18,061 nucleotides of DNA, from positions 1-18,061 of the forward strand of contig JAOALB010000325.1 in NCBI GenBank assembly GCA_025331125.1, in the 5' to 3' direction. A model generated the notes under the pieces. That model saw only the letters and a list, made by a program, of their open reading frames with translations, was not told where the DNA came from and did not search any database. The stretch's first letter is position 1. Every line of letters starts with the position of its first letter. The translations under genes were made by a program, and so were the position numbers. The stretch is from Mycogone perniciosa. Its lineage: Eukaryota > Ascomycota > Sordariomycetes > Hypocreales > Hypocreaceae. Of this stretch, positions 8,475 to 16,044 are shown piece after piece.

Positions 8475-9056
8475 CTACCAGTAACTTTAATTATGGAAGA
8501 CGGGGGATATAATGATAGACGCTACTGGCAATGGGCCTGGGCATGGAAAGCGAAAATAAAGCAGCTAAATTGCTGGTAACATTTCAGTGTTTGTCAAGTG
8601 CTACTAGTAACCTGGTCATAGAAACTTTTATAATTCTGGTAACTTTAATTAAGGACGAGCGTGTTACTGGCAATGCGTCAGTGCTGTAGGGAGAGTTACC
8701 AGTATCCCTTTCAGTGGGGTTACTAGTAGCCCTAGTGTTCCAGTAACTACTCTGATAAAATCCTGCTTTAGTACCAGCAACCACAGTATACTGCTAACTT
8801 TAATTTTCAGTTACTGGTAAAAAATAGGCCGTGCAGTAAATTTACTGGTAGCTTAATGTTCGAGTTACCAGTACCTACACGCAGTCTCCATATAGTTACC
8901 AGCAGTAAAATGCATGCTAAACTAAGTTCCTAGTAACTTATCGCAGCCCTTATGAAGTTGGTAGTAACAATGCCTATTTAGAGAGAGATTGGGAAAATGC
9001 CCATAAGAAATTACTAGTAACTTGCCTACATTACTTGTTATCTACCTAGTAGTAGG
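8475..9056 (+). repeat. Dyad array, right copy (about 19 TTACYRGTAA-like palindromes)
   Basis: Ten-base sites start at 8475, 8522, 8570, 8601, 8633, 8664, 8696, 8720, 8737, 8771, 8811, 8842, 8865, 8896, 8927, 8958, 9011 and 9031, with a weak one near 9045. TTACTGGTAA is exact at 8811 and TTACTAGTAA at 9011. Steps of 31-32 bp recur. From 8696 to 8958 the spacing follows that of the left array from 1284 to 1548 almost base for base, and GCGAAAATAAA occurs before the first matching sites of both copies (1093 and 8550). No coding frame is supported here. Confidence 0.85.
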
Positions 9057-9429
9057 CAGTTAAGTGTCTACCTACACCATAAGGGTTATTCACACTCAGT
9101 TGTGCTCCGTTTTGGGGGATAGGGACTGAATGATAGATCAGTACGTGTAGTCACGCTTGCATCCTAACGGCTGACCCAAGAATATTAAATTTAGCGGTTA
9201 CACGACAGCTTAAAATAAAAACGCAATGCATATGGCGGCGGCTACGATCTCTTCATCAAGGAATCAAACGCAATTCAAGCGTCTTCTGCGAGGTCTTAAA
9301 TACCACTGCAAGTCGCAAGAGGTAGCGCATTCAACAAGCATTTCTCAAACATTCATGCCAACAGCAATCTAAATCGAACATTCAGCGGTGTAATACCTAG
9401 CTCTCGCACTTTTTTTCCCAACTCACGCC
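9057..9429 (+). promoter_or_regulatory. Upstream region of the 463-aa gene
   Basis: No gene. A TATA-like CTTAAATACC at 9295-9304 lies about 126 nt before the ATG at 9430. The 30 nt before the ATG are C/T-rich with a T7 run, and the ATG has a good fungal context (CACGCCATGG). Confidence 0.4.
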
Positions 9430-10821
9430 ATGGCTTCCATCCAAGAAAAGAACACCAGCACTATCCTGGAGATCATGAAAAAATTGAGCATCAGTGATGC
9501 CCTTGCCATAAAGGAGAACTTTCCACAAAGTTCTACCTTGAAGCAATGCTACGACGAACGAGTTAACCCCGTGGCCTACCTCTCAGGCACTTTCAACTTC
9601 CCAATCACACTAATGTCTGCCATGTTCGACTCTGGATGTATTCTTAGTGGATCGCGTGCCTTGGAATTCTTTGTCCCAGGATCAGCACAAGCCAACTCTG
9701 ACTGGGACTTCTATGTCCCCGCCTATAAAGAATCAGTGGCTGACATGGTCGCTGCGCTCAGCATCTGTGGCGTCACCTGGCATCTTGAGGGACAGGAGAT
9801 TGCAACAGCTATATGGCAAAGAGACTCTACTACCGTGAGTCGACGGACTTTAATGGCCTTAAGCTCATGGGTGGGGCTTCTTCAACCGCAAGAGGCCATC
9901 TATGCCATTGGGGAGAAACTGCATGAAATCGTGAGAGAATTCAAAATGATGTTGATCGAGACTCAGAGCGACGCCAACAATTTCACCATTAGTATGACCA
10001 AGGAGGGCAAAATTCATTTCACGCCGAGCGATCCAGCACCAGAACGAGAAGAGATTCGTTATGAAGATGCTCTTGGGAGGTCATTCAGCATTCTCCACGG
10101 CTCTATCAGCACAACGCGAGGCGATGAGAAGGTGCAGCTAATCATCGGCTCTTACTACGCAGGGATCAAGGGCTGTATGAGCTTTATCAAAAACTTTTAT
10201 GCCAGTCATGTGCAATGCTTTATTGGGGGTTGGTGTGCGAGCCACATGTACTATGCCCAGGCCAGCACCAGACGAGCAACGATCTGGAAGACGGCAACAG
10301 AACAAAGCCGTACCAAGGTTCAGAGTGCAATCGAAAAATACAAGAGAAGGGGATTTGAGTTCGTCGAAGCAAAGGACGTTGGCCTGAAAATGAGGACACT
10401 TAACGACGACGGTTCCACCTTACTTGACTACGGCGACATTTATCGTCCGTTAATCGGAGAGAATCACCATGACCTACTCGACGGATGGCTCGCTGAAAGA
10501 CGGAAAAACATCAACAGTATTTCATGGACAGAATTTGAGGGGCGCATCACCGAAGTTCAGAGCACATGGGAGAAATGCTTTAGGACGTGCAGGAAGACCT
10601 TTGCAAATTCTGAGTCGGATCTGCCTGCGCACCGACGGCGGCGCCTGACCAATATCATTGCACTGAGCACAAACAGTCCTGATCCAACCAGATCTGCAGG
10701 TTTTCGTAGCTCGGTGGGGAGGAGTCTGTTCAAGGAGTGCTGGCAAATGGCTGCACTCGCGCGATCTGGCACAGTGTACTGCGACTTCCAAGACGCGACT
10801 CCGTGGTCGTGGGCGCTGTAA
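9430..10821 (+). CDS. Fungal family protein with a nucleotidyltransferase-like signature, 463 aa
   Basis: Single-exon gene with a strong start context. It matches, from general knowledge, a fungal-specific expanded family marked by SGSRALEFF, then SDWDFYVP, then a later FYASHVQCFIGGWCASHMY block and a KYKRRGFEFVE segment. G74-S75-R76 followed 15-17 residues later by D91-W-D93 fits the nucleotidyltransferase-fold fingerprint hG[GS]...DhDh. The third acidic residue of that fold is not obvious: the candidate strand VQLIIG (235-240) has Gln. Activity is therefore uncertain, and the family has no function I can name. No signal peptide or membrane segment. The C-terminal part (about 400-463) is Arg/Ser-rich and less typical. 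A GTGAGT at about 9835 could act as a donor, but the frame stays open and protein-like across it, so I kept one exon. Confidence 0.75.
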   Translation: MASIQEKNTSTILEIMKKLSISDALAIKENFPQSSTLKQCYDERVNPVAYLSGTFNFPITLMSAMFDSGCILSGSRALEFFVPGSAQANSDWDFYVPAYKESVADMVAALSICGVTWHLEGQEIATAIWQRDSTTVSRRTLMALSSWVGLLQPQEAIYAIGEKLHEIVREFKMMLIETQSDANNFTISMTKEGKIHFTPSDPAPEREEIRYEDALGRSFSILHGSISTTRGDEKVQLIIGSYYAGIKGCMSFIKNFYASHVQCFIGGWCASHMYYAQASTRRATIWKTATEQSRTKVQSAIEKYKRRGFEFVEAKDVGLKMRTLNDDGSTLLDYGDIYRPLIGENHHDLLDGWLAERRKNINSISWTEFEGRITEVQSTWEKCFRTCRKTFANSESDLPAHRRRRLTNIIALSTNSPDPTRSAGFRSSVGRSLFKECWQMAALARSGTVYCDFQDATPWSWAL

Positions 10822-11217
10822 AGAGAGGCAAATTAAGAGGGTTCCATCACCTACGGAGTACTCCGTGCAAAAATAGCCTTTAATTTTTTATCCGTATTAT
10901 ACTCCGTACTCCGTACCTAGTAATAAATTTCATTGTTGGCTCTAAACAAAATGGCGTCCAGTACTCTCCACTAACTGTATGTGGCAGATGCGCAAGTCGT
11001 CACTTAGCACCGAAGCGCTCAGCTAGTGTCAGCACGACGCCCACACCCTCATTCCCCTCTCCAGGCACACCCGTGCCGGTGGACTGTGGACTTGTAATCC
11101 GTCCCCGTAGTACGCCATGGGGGTATGAGTCGCCTATTGGGTATGGATATTTAAAGTCCATTCATCTCCCGTCCCTGATCACGGTCTACAGGACATGCCT
11201 ACCACCACTTAGCAATA
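10822..11217. other. Intergenic stretch with inverted-repeat motifs and a TATA-like box
   Basis: No gene. Holds the ACGGAGTACTCCGT palindrome cluster (10852-10916), a CCTAGTAAT that resembles one arm of the array dyads (about 10917), a C-rich stretch at 11040-11075, and ATATTTAAAG at 11147-11156, a likely TATA element for the gene at 11218. Confidence 0.55.
10852..10916. repeat. TACGGAGTA / TACTCCGTA inverted-repeat cluster
   Basis: ACGGAGTACTCCGT at 10853-10866 is a perfect 14-bp palindrome. ACTCCGTACTCCGTAC at 10901-10916 contains two TACTCCGTA-type units that can pair with it around a 34-nt AT-rich loop. Motifs of this kind are frequent between genes of Eurotiomycetes (general knowledge). 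The same core recurs at about 879, 14672, 15296-15311 and 16718. It could act as a 3'-end hairpin for the upstream gene. Confidence 0.7.
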
Positions 11218-12097
11218 ATGGCTTCTCTCATTCCCCCCTTTGAACAGCTGTTGACTCGGCTGGGCTATGATCTTGGTTCCTCAGACCCCTTCCGTTCTCG
11301 TATCTTCAAGGATCGGGTGGAAGAATTCATCCAACAATACGTCTCAGACGAAGGCAAGAGAGGGGTGGAGTTGCGCAATTGGCAAGTTCACCAACGAGAA
11401 CTTGCCAACATGGTCCAAGTATTCTTGGATGATCTCGAGAAGGGTGACTTTTTCTGGCCAGACGATACTAGATCCCTTTTCTCTAATCGGCTCAAGTACA
11501 CGACCAACTATACGCAGTAAGTGGGAATGCGTCCTGACGGTCGGAGACAGAGTATTAACCAACCAATCGGCTAGAATCCATAAACTGGTGGCACAGCTGT
11601 TTTTCAGGTACAATAATCCGACAAACCATGGGTCGTTTCTCAGCCCAGAGCCGCATGTCTCCAGTCCCTCCACTCCTGAGCCAGTGTATGACCCAGTCAC
11701 TCCAGAGAGGGAAGATCATGCCGAGCATCGACAAGGAACAGCACGTTTTACGTACAGCGTCTACGCTGCGGATGAAGATGAATTTGAGTTTTACGACTGG
11801 CATCCGGACCCTGATTTCCAAACTGTGTCACTAGCTGAGCTTCTGCGTACTGTGCCGGGAGGCGATGGTGCGGCTGGTGTGAGATTCATGCTGAGCGGCC
11901 CCAAATTTTCCATCACTCGCAGTGTTTTCAGCGACAACGACTTTTCCGAGTTAATTACTCTCTGCAATGATCGGATCGACCGGTGTATGATGATAGAAGG
12001 AGATAGGACATCCGCAGAGAACGTCTTTCACACTGAAATCGAGCTTCTTGGGGACATGGGACCGGCTAGTTCCTGGATACTTGGCAGCCGATATTAG
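11218..12097 (+). CDS. Unrecognised protein, 273 aa, two exons
   Basis: Spliced CDS: 11218-11516 and 11575-12097. The intron is 58 nt with a GTAAGT donor, an ATTAACC branch-like site and a GGCTAG acceptor; phase is preserved at Gln100. The N-terminal 100 residues look helical (FEQLLTRLGYDL, RVEEFIQQYVSDEG, LANMVQVFLDDLEKGDFFW). A Pro/Ser/Glu linker follows (about 115-150), then an acidic and aromatic stretch (ADEDEFEFYDWHPDPDF). The C-terminal part is of mixed alpha/beta character (VRFMLSGPKFSITRSVFSD, TSAENVFHTEIELLG). There is no signal peptide or membrane helix. ATATTTAAAG lies 62-71 nt upstream and the ATG context is good. I cannot assign a family. Confidence 0.7.
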
Positions 12098-13373
12098 GGT
12101 CATTATAATTATTATCTAGTTACTGTTTCAATCCAATTTTGTTGAAAACTCAATTTTCTGCACTGCAATGGCCCAAACGGCCTCAGGGTTGCTTATCTTG
12201 GTTTATTCTTTCGCAATTTTATTTAGCTTTAAAATGAAAGATAATTGACAGATCCTACATAGCCGAGGGCGAGTGTCAGACCAACGAAGGCTAATAGTTT
12301 GTACCAGGTCCTCCGACTAGCATCTCCTCGCCACGCAGATGCTTGAGCGGTCGTTGAACGGGCTGTCAAGCTGAAAGTCATACGAGCCCATGCCTAACCA
12401 ACACGAAAACATTCCTCGGATTTTCCGGGCCACATGGGAGCCACACAACGTGCTCAGGCTAGTATAAGCGAACTGAGCAGAATACAGCCAACGGAAGATT
12501 GAGAGGCAGATGCAACCAAGTCCGGGCGGCACCTAATCGCCACTCTGATTAGGGGAGATGGAATACGAAGCCAGGGGACGCACGAGCTCCAACTAAAATA
12601 GTATCTTCAAGCCAGTTATTTTGGGAAGATTTGAGCGAAATCACCAACAGAGCAACACGTTGGACGTCAAAGAGTTAGGAACCTAACCAAGGTAGGATCG
12701 CCAAGCCAACAACATTCAAGAGGAGCTAGCAAGGAATAAGCCACCAAACCGTCATCAGTGTCAGAAATGATACTAAGTCTGGCAGAGCAAGTACGTAGCT
12801 CACGCGCAGACAGATAGGTAGGGATTGCCGTTTAGCTGATGACTTCACCGGGCGATCCGTCCCGTCGGGACAGATTTAATCTTCATACAGTAAGGCTGGA
12901 ACCCCACACCACCTACATGAATGCCAGGTCACATGAATACGAGGACTTCACCGTTTTCACCCAACTGAGGCATTTTAGGTCGATTTGTGCCAGGATTGAC
13001 TAGTTCAGCTATCAAGTAAACCGAATACTATCACCAACATGCATTTGATTACGCCCGTGAAACGGCCGTGAGATATCAGCTGAAGCAACTGTCCATTTCA
13101 CAAGAAGACATCCTATGGGCTTATCCGTACATCCCTGTAGCGCCCACCAAATATACCAGGGGGACTGGATCGTTCAATCGCATCGCCGCACAAGATCTAC
13201 CCTCCTTTTCACCCCGGCACTTAATAGTATTTACTCTTTCTGAGTCTTTCCTGTTGTTGCTCCATGCTCCACCACACCTTGCCTGTCTACACCTCCTCCT
13301 CGTACCTTTTTCAATGTCCGCCTCATTTGCGCCCCATGCACCACGACCCAGGGAACCTGTCATAACTGATTAG
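12098..13373. other. About 1.3 kb without a supportable gene
   Basis: Purine-rich stretch with stops in all frames to about 13060. It includes a perfect GTCCCG-T-CGGGAC hairpin near 12862-12874. From 13200 a long C/T-rich promoter-like run leads to ATG 13314, but that frame stops after 19 codons at 13373. Open frames at 12317-12532 (minus) and 13068-13373 (plus, non-ATG start) are not convincing. It may hold decayed sequence. Confidence 0.5.
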
Positions 13374-13598
13374 CTAAGGACTTTGGGGCTCCGTGATTGA
13401 AATTACCAGGTGTCGTAGCGATAGAACCTCAGAAGCGAGTTTCTGAATCTTTGCCTGCGAGGCAGCCAGCTCGGCGTTGAGCTGCGCATTTAGAGCTCGT
13501 AGCTCAAGTAGCTGTGCTGTTGCTTCCTGCTGAAGGTTTTGTTCTTGCTCCAAAGGCAAGTCGCCTTCTAATTGGCGATTTTCTGATGGAGAGTCCAT
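13374..13598 (-). CDS. Leucine-zipper-like small protein, 74 aa
   Basis: A compact intronless gene. After an acidic, Gln-rich N-terminus (residues 1-27) almost the whole protein is one amphipathic helix, LLELRALNAQLNAELAASQ continuing as KIQKLASEVLSLRHLV, with Leu/Ile in heptad positions like a leucine zipper. There is no basic DNA-contact region before the zipper, so it is not a bZIP factor as it stands; it could be a dimerisation-only or inhibitory partner (inference). A minus-strand TATAAAG at 13651-13645 lies 47 nt before the ATG, which supports expression. The stop at 13374 nearly abuts a plus-strand stop at 13373. Confidence 0.6.
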   Translation of the reverse strand: MDSPSENRQLEGDLPLEQEQNLQQEATAQLLELRALNAQLNAELAASQAKIQKLASEVLSLRHLVISITEPQSP

Positions 13599-13644
13599 GT
13601 TTACTTGACAGTGCTTAAACTCACTTAAAGCTTGGGGATGGGAT

Positions 13645-13651
13645 CTTTATA
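13645..13651 (-). promoter_or_regulatory. TATA box of the zipper-like gene
   Basis: TATAAAG on the minus strand, 47 nt before the ATG at 13598. Confidence 0.6.
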
Positions 13652-13797
13652 TTCTTTAATGACCGAACTGTTGCCCTATTTTCCGACTATACCGTAGAGG
13701 GGCTCCAAATGTTGATTGTATTTTTAGGAAACAATATGTAGTATGTGTCATTCTAGAAAAAAAAATCTCTCTCTTATTCGTGCCGTACAAATTACAA

Positions 13798-14454
13798 TCA
13801 TTCAATCCGCTTGCGGCTTCTCCGACCATTTTCCTCACCATCCTCACCATCCTCACCATCCTCCTCACCATCCGCACCATCCTCCTCACCATCCGAGTCT
13901 CTCTTTCTCTTCTGGGATCCTGTCACAATTTCCTCATTTTCAATGCTCCATACTAACTCACTCCCAACAGATTCGCTACTCGGAGGAGTGAACAAAGCTG
14001 GGGGTAGCCGCAAAGGGGATGGTGTTCGAACGAGAAGATCTCGACAATGAGCAGCCATACTTAACAGGCCGATAGGGCCTGCAACTGGGTAGGTGGTGTA
14101 TTCTAGGCGGGGGCTTTCCTCGAGGTGTAGGATGACTCCGTGACAAGCTAACCCAGGAAGGTATAGATCCGCGCGAATGCTCATCCAGGGAGCTTGTGTC
14201 GTGAGGCATGGGTGGGGGAAGAATGTCAACGAAATACGGGGAATTTCTGCCGTGTCCACAATTTGAGGCTCACGAATGCCCGTTTCGTCAACTGAAGGAA
14301 ATGGGAACCAAAAGGTTATCCCTCCATCGTTGTCTGTGGCGGATTCGAGTTTGGCTAGGCAATTGTGGAATTGATCGCGGCAATCCAGGATGACATGCAC
14401 TCCCTGGACTCCTCTATGAAGAGCATCAACGACTCTGCAAGTAATTGGGGCCAT
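13798..14454 (-). CDS. Transthyretin/HIU-hydrolase-like protein with acidic nuclear tail, 218 aa
   Basis: The N-terminus MAPITCRVVDALHRGVQGVH, a following NDGGITFW, and WMSIRADLY...YTTYPVAGP parallel 5-hydroxyisourate hydrolase (typical elements: ITCHVLD, a DGR turn, FPEV.I.F, and a C-terminal YTTYRGS). That enzyme acts in urate degradation. Here the N-terminal catalytic His is Arg7 and the YRGS signature is YPVA (122-125), so hydrolysis is unlikely; His105 may correspond to the second catalytic His. Residues 126-180 are a Pro/Ser-rich linker. The tail has KRKR (183-186), an acidic Gly/Glu/Asp repeat (187-210) and RRSRKR (211-216), which reads as a nuclear signal with an acidic patch. A TATAAGTTAAATA lies 83-95 nt upstream on the minus strand. 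The domain call rests on pattern memory. Confidence 0.6.
   Translation of the reverse strand: MAPITCRVVDALHRGVQGVHVILDCRDQFHNCLAKLESATDNDGGITFWFPFPSVDETGIREPQIVDTAEIPRISLTFFPHPCLTTQAPWMSIRADLYLPGLACHGVILHLEESPRLEYTTYPVAGPIGLLSMAAHCRDLLVRTPSPLRLPPALFTPPSSESVGSELVWSIENEEIVTGSQKRKRDSDGEEDGADGEEDGEDGEDGEENGRRSRKRIE
13831..13895 (-). repeat. GAGGATGGT minisatellite inside the acidic tail
   Basis: Imperfect 9- and 12-bp units (CCTCACCAT on the plus strand) encode the EEDG/GED acidic repeat of the transthyretin-like protein. Slippage in this tract would change the length of the acidic stretch in frame. Confidence 0.75.
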
Positions 14455-14536
14455 GATGATAAAGAAGAAGGATGGGAAATTTTGGGTTGATTGACGGAAT
14501 TGAATGTAGAAGTGCAGTTAGCGTGGCTGTTCTGAG

Positions 14537-14549
14537 TATTTAACTTATA
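14537..14549 (-). promoter_or_regulatory. TATA-like element of the transthyretin-like gene
   Basis: TATAAGTTAAATA on the minus strand, followed by a C/T-rich leader to the ATG at 14454. Confidence 0.5.
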
Positions 14550-14814
14550 GCCTGAGCTATTGGTAGCGAAAGCGATCAATGTAGCATTCTGTTAGCTGTA
14601 GATTTTTATTTTTAAAATTTCAATTTTTAATTTAATCGCGTTACTCGCTTAAATTAAACAAAACCAGACAGGCACTCCGTATCTTGTGCCTGTGGTCTTT
14701 TCTGGGTATCTCGTCCACTTGCGCGCTCACGGCTACCCGCCGGTCCTGGCAAATCATAGTGCACAGCGAGCTATCACGCCCTACTCAATCAATACCCTTG
14801 CCTTTAACTCTGAC
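14550..14814. other. AT-rich intergenic stretch
   Basis: A 14600-14660 AT-rich run with TTTAAAATT and TTTAATTTAA tracts and a CACTCCGTA motif near 14672. A plus-strand open frame (14686-15111) has a non-ATG start and overlaps the better minus-strand exon at 14815-15009; no gene is called here. Confidence 0.45.
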
Positions 14815-15190
14815 CTAGTTACAAGTAATAATCTCTTCACGAGTAATGCTGTGCCCCTCCAACCAACTCATTTTGTAGGCAAGCGCCGTGGTGGATTCCA
14901 TCCATCGCTTCCATGCTGTCTCCTGGATGTCCGACAGGTCCGGCTTGGTGATCTCCGGGTGGGTCTCGGGGTGGGTCTCTGTACCGGCGATAGTGGCCCG
15001 GAGGTCCAACTGAACCGAGTCTATTGCGGGGTCAGCGGACATGCACATACACACACACAAACCGGGATCCTTGCAATTTTTTTACCGCGAAATAACACGC
15101 AAGTACGATAGACATCCTAGTGAAGGTCATGGCGATGACACTAGTGGGCTTGGTCGTGTTGCGATGGGGCGAATGAGCGGCAGACAACAT
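14815..15190 (-). CDS. Unrecognised small protein, about 99 aa, two exons
   Basis: The 3' exon (15009-14815) looks clearly coding on the minus strand: GC-rich third positions and a helical, acidic, Trp-containing sequence (PDLSDIQETAWKRWMES, then ALAYKMSWLEGHSITREE). The proposed 5' exon is 15190-15086, starting MLSAAHSPHRN just after an ACATATAAGAG TATA-like box. The join uses a GTAAAA donor at 15085 and a TTCAG acceptor at 15010 (76 nt, CTGAC branch). A closer CAATAG acceptor exists but breaks the frame. The exon-2 frame is also open up to 15060, so another first exon is possible. The 3' exon is the solid part; the start and first exon are provisional. Confidence 0.45.
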
Positions 15191-15295
15191 GTCTCTTATA
15201 TGTGCGTTGAGTACAAGTAAGCTAAGGAGCGGAATTGAAAGCAAGGATAATTCGGTCTGAACTCGGCCGTAGGGGACTCCATCCTTCGAGACTCA

Positions 15296-15311
15296 CGGAG
15301 TAAGCACTCCG
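15296..15311. repeat. CGGAGT-loop-ACTCCG hairpin
   Basis: Six-base perfect stem with a 4-nt AAGC loop, located between two minus-strand genes, just downstream of the stop of the coiled-coil gene at 15335. Same motif family as 10852-10916. Confidence 0.6.
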
Positions 15312-15334
15312 AGGAGAATACAATTTGTAAAAGG

Positions 15335-15829
15335 TTAAAAATAATCCCCCTCATCACTATCACTAAATGCTCCATACGCCTCAATCACCTGTTCGACCGG
15401 CCCCGCCTCCGTAACCATCGCCGGTGTACCCGCCACCGTCTCCCGGTAGTTTTCAAATGCGGAACACACAACACGAGAGACCTGGGCAAAATTTGCGTGT
15501 TGTTTGTCAATATATTGCCGGTATTCAGCGATGATTTGTTGTAGCTCGGTAATCTTTTCGTCTCTCTCAAGCAACGTTTGTTGCAGCTCAGCAGTTTTTT
15601 GGTCTTTTTGAAGTAATGCTTGCTGTAGCCTCTCATTCTGTCTTTGTAACTTAGAGTTTTGTTCCTTCATGGCCGTAATGTTGGATTCGCTTTGTAGGTC
15701 TGGAGCGAGCTGAGGGGCCCCAGCAGACCCACAAGGCGCCCTCTGGTAGTTGGAGGAGGAGTAGGTTGTACCGCAAGGTAGCTTGTTGGTTGGTAGTGGT
15801 GGTAGGCCTTTGTCGTATTTGGGCATCAT
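15335..15829 (-). CDS. Coiled-coil protein with three 14-residue repeats, 164 aa
   Basis: Intronless. The N-terminus carries the proline motif KGLPPLPTNKLP, followed by a Ser/Gln-rich linker. A long coiled coil (about residues 52-115) contains three consecutive 14-residue units: RLQQALLQKDQKTA (67-80), ELQQTLLERDEKIT (81-94), ELQQIIAEYRQYID (95-108). A less ordered acidic C-terminus follows, ending FSDSDEGDYF. There is no membrane segment or signal peptide. Two consecutive ATGs open the frame; the sequence just before them is a T7 run after CTTC. A TATA-like ATAAATACATATA lies about 60-75 nt upstream (15888-15904). The likely role is a protein-protein adaptor (inference); no family is recognised. 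Confidence 0.65.
   Translation of the reverse strand: MMPKYDKGLPPLPTNKLPCGTTYSSSNYQRAPCGSAGAPQLAPDLQSESNITAMKEQNSKLQRQNERLQQALLQKDQKTAELQQTLLERDEKITELQQIIAEYRQYIDKQHANFAQVSRVVCSAFENYRETVAGTPAMVTEAGPVEQVIEAYGAFSDSDEGDYF
15506..15631 (-). repeat. Internal 42-bp coding repeat, three units
   Basis: Three in-frame 42-nt units encode the 14-residue coiled-coil modules of the gene at 15335-15829. Units 1 and 2 are closer to each other than to unit 3, consistent with stepwise tandem duplication. Confidence 0.65.
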
Positions 15830-16010
15830 AAAAAAAGAAGGTGAATGGATTTAAGAGATCTAGCAGTTCTAACGGTTCACACAGCGATGTATATGTATTT
15901 ATGATTTTGCCATACACCAACACTTAATTCAAACGTCGCAGTAAAATTAAAATTTGAACAGAATTTTACTTTCGAATTCTAAAATACAAAGACATGCATG
16001 TTCCTGTTGC

Positions 16011-16026
16011 CCCCCCACCCCCCCAC
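16011..16026 (+). repeat. Poly-C tract
   Basis: C6-A-C7-A run between two minus-strand genes; no function is apparent. Confidence 0.8.
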
Positions 16027-16044
16027 TTCACCGAGGGTGTACTG

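Noticed and set aside
9835..9840. GTGAGT donor within the 463-aa gene
   Set aside because: The frame is open and protein-like across it, and no acceptor is needed to keep the family pattern.
12317..12532. Minus-strand 71-codon frame
   Set aside because: Isolated, with no leader, no splice partners and no recognisable pattern.
13656..13892. Minus-strand frame starting with Met-Val-Arg repeats
   Set aside because: It is the GAGGATGGT minisatellite read in a different frame from the transthyretin-like gene.
14686..15111. Plus-strand 141-codon frame
   Set aside because: Non-ATG start, overlaps a minus-strand exon with clearly better codon use, and contains a CA microsatellite.
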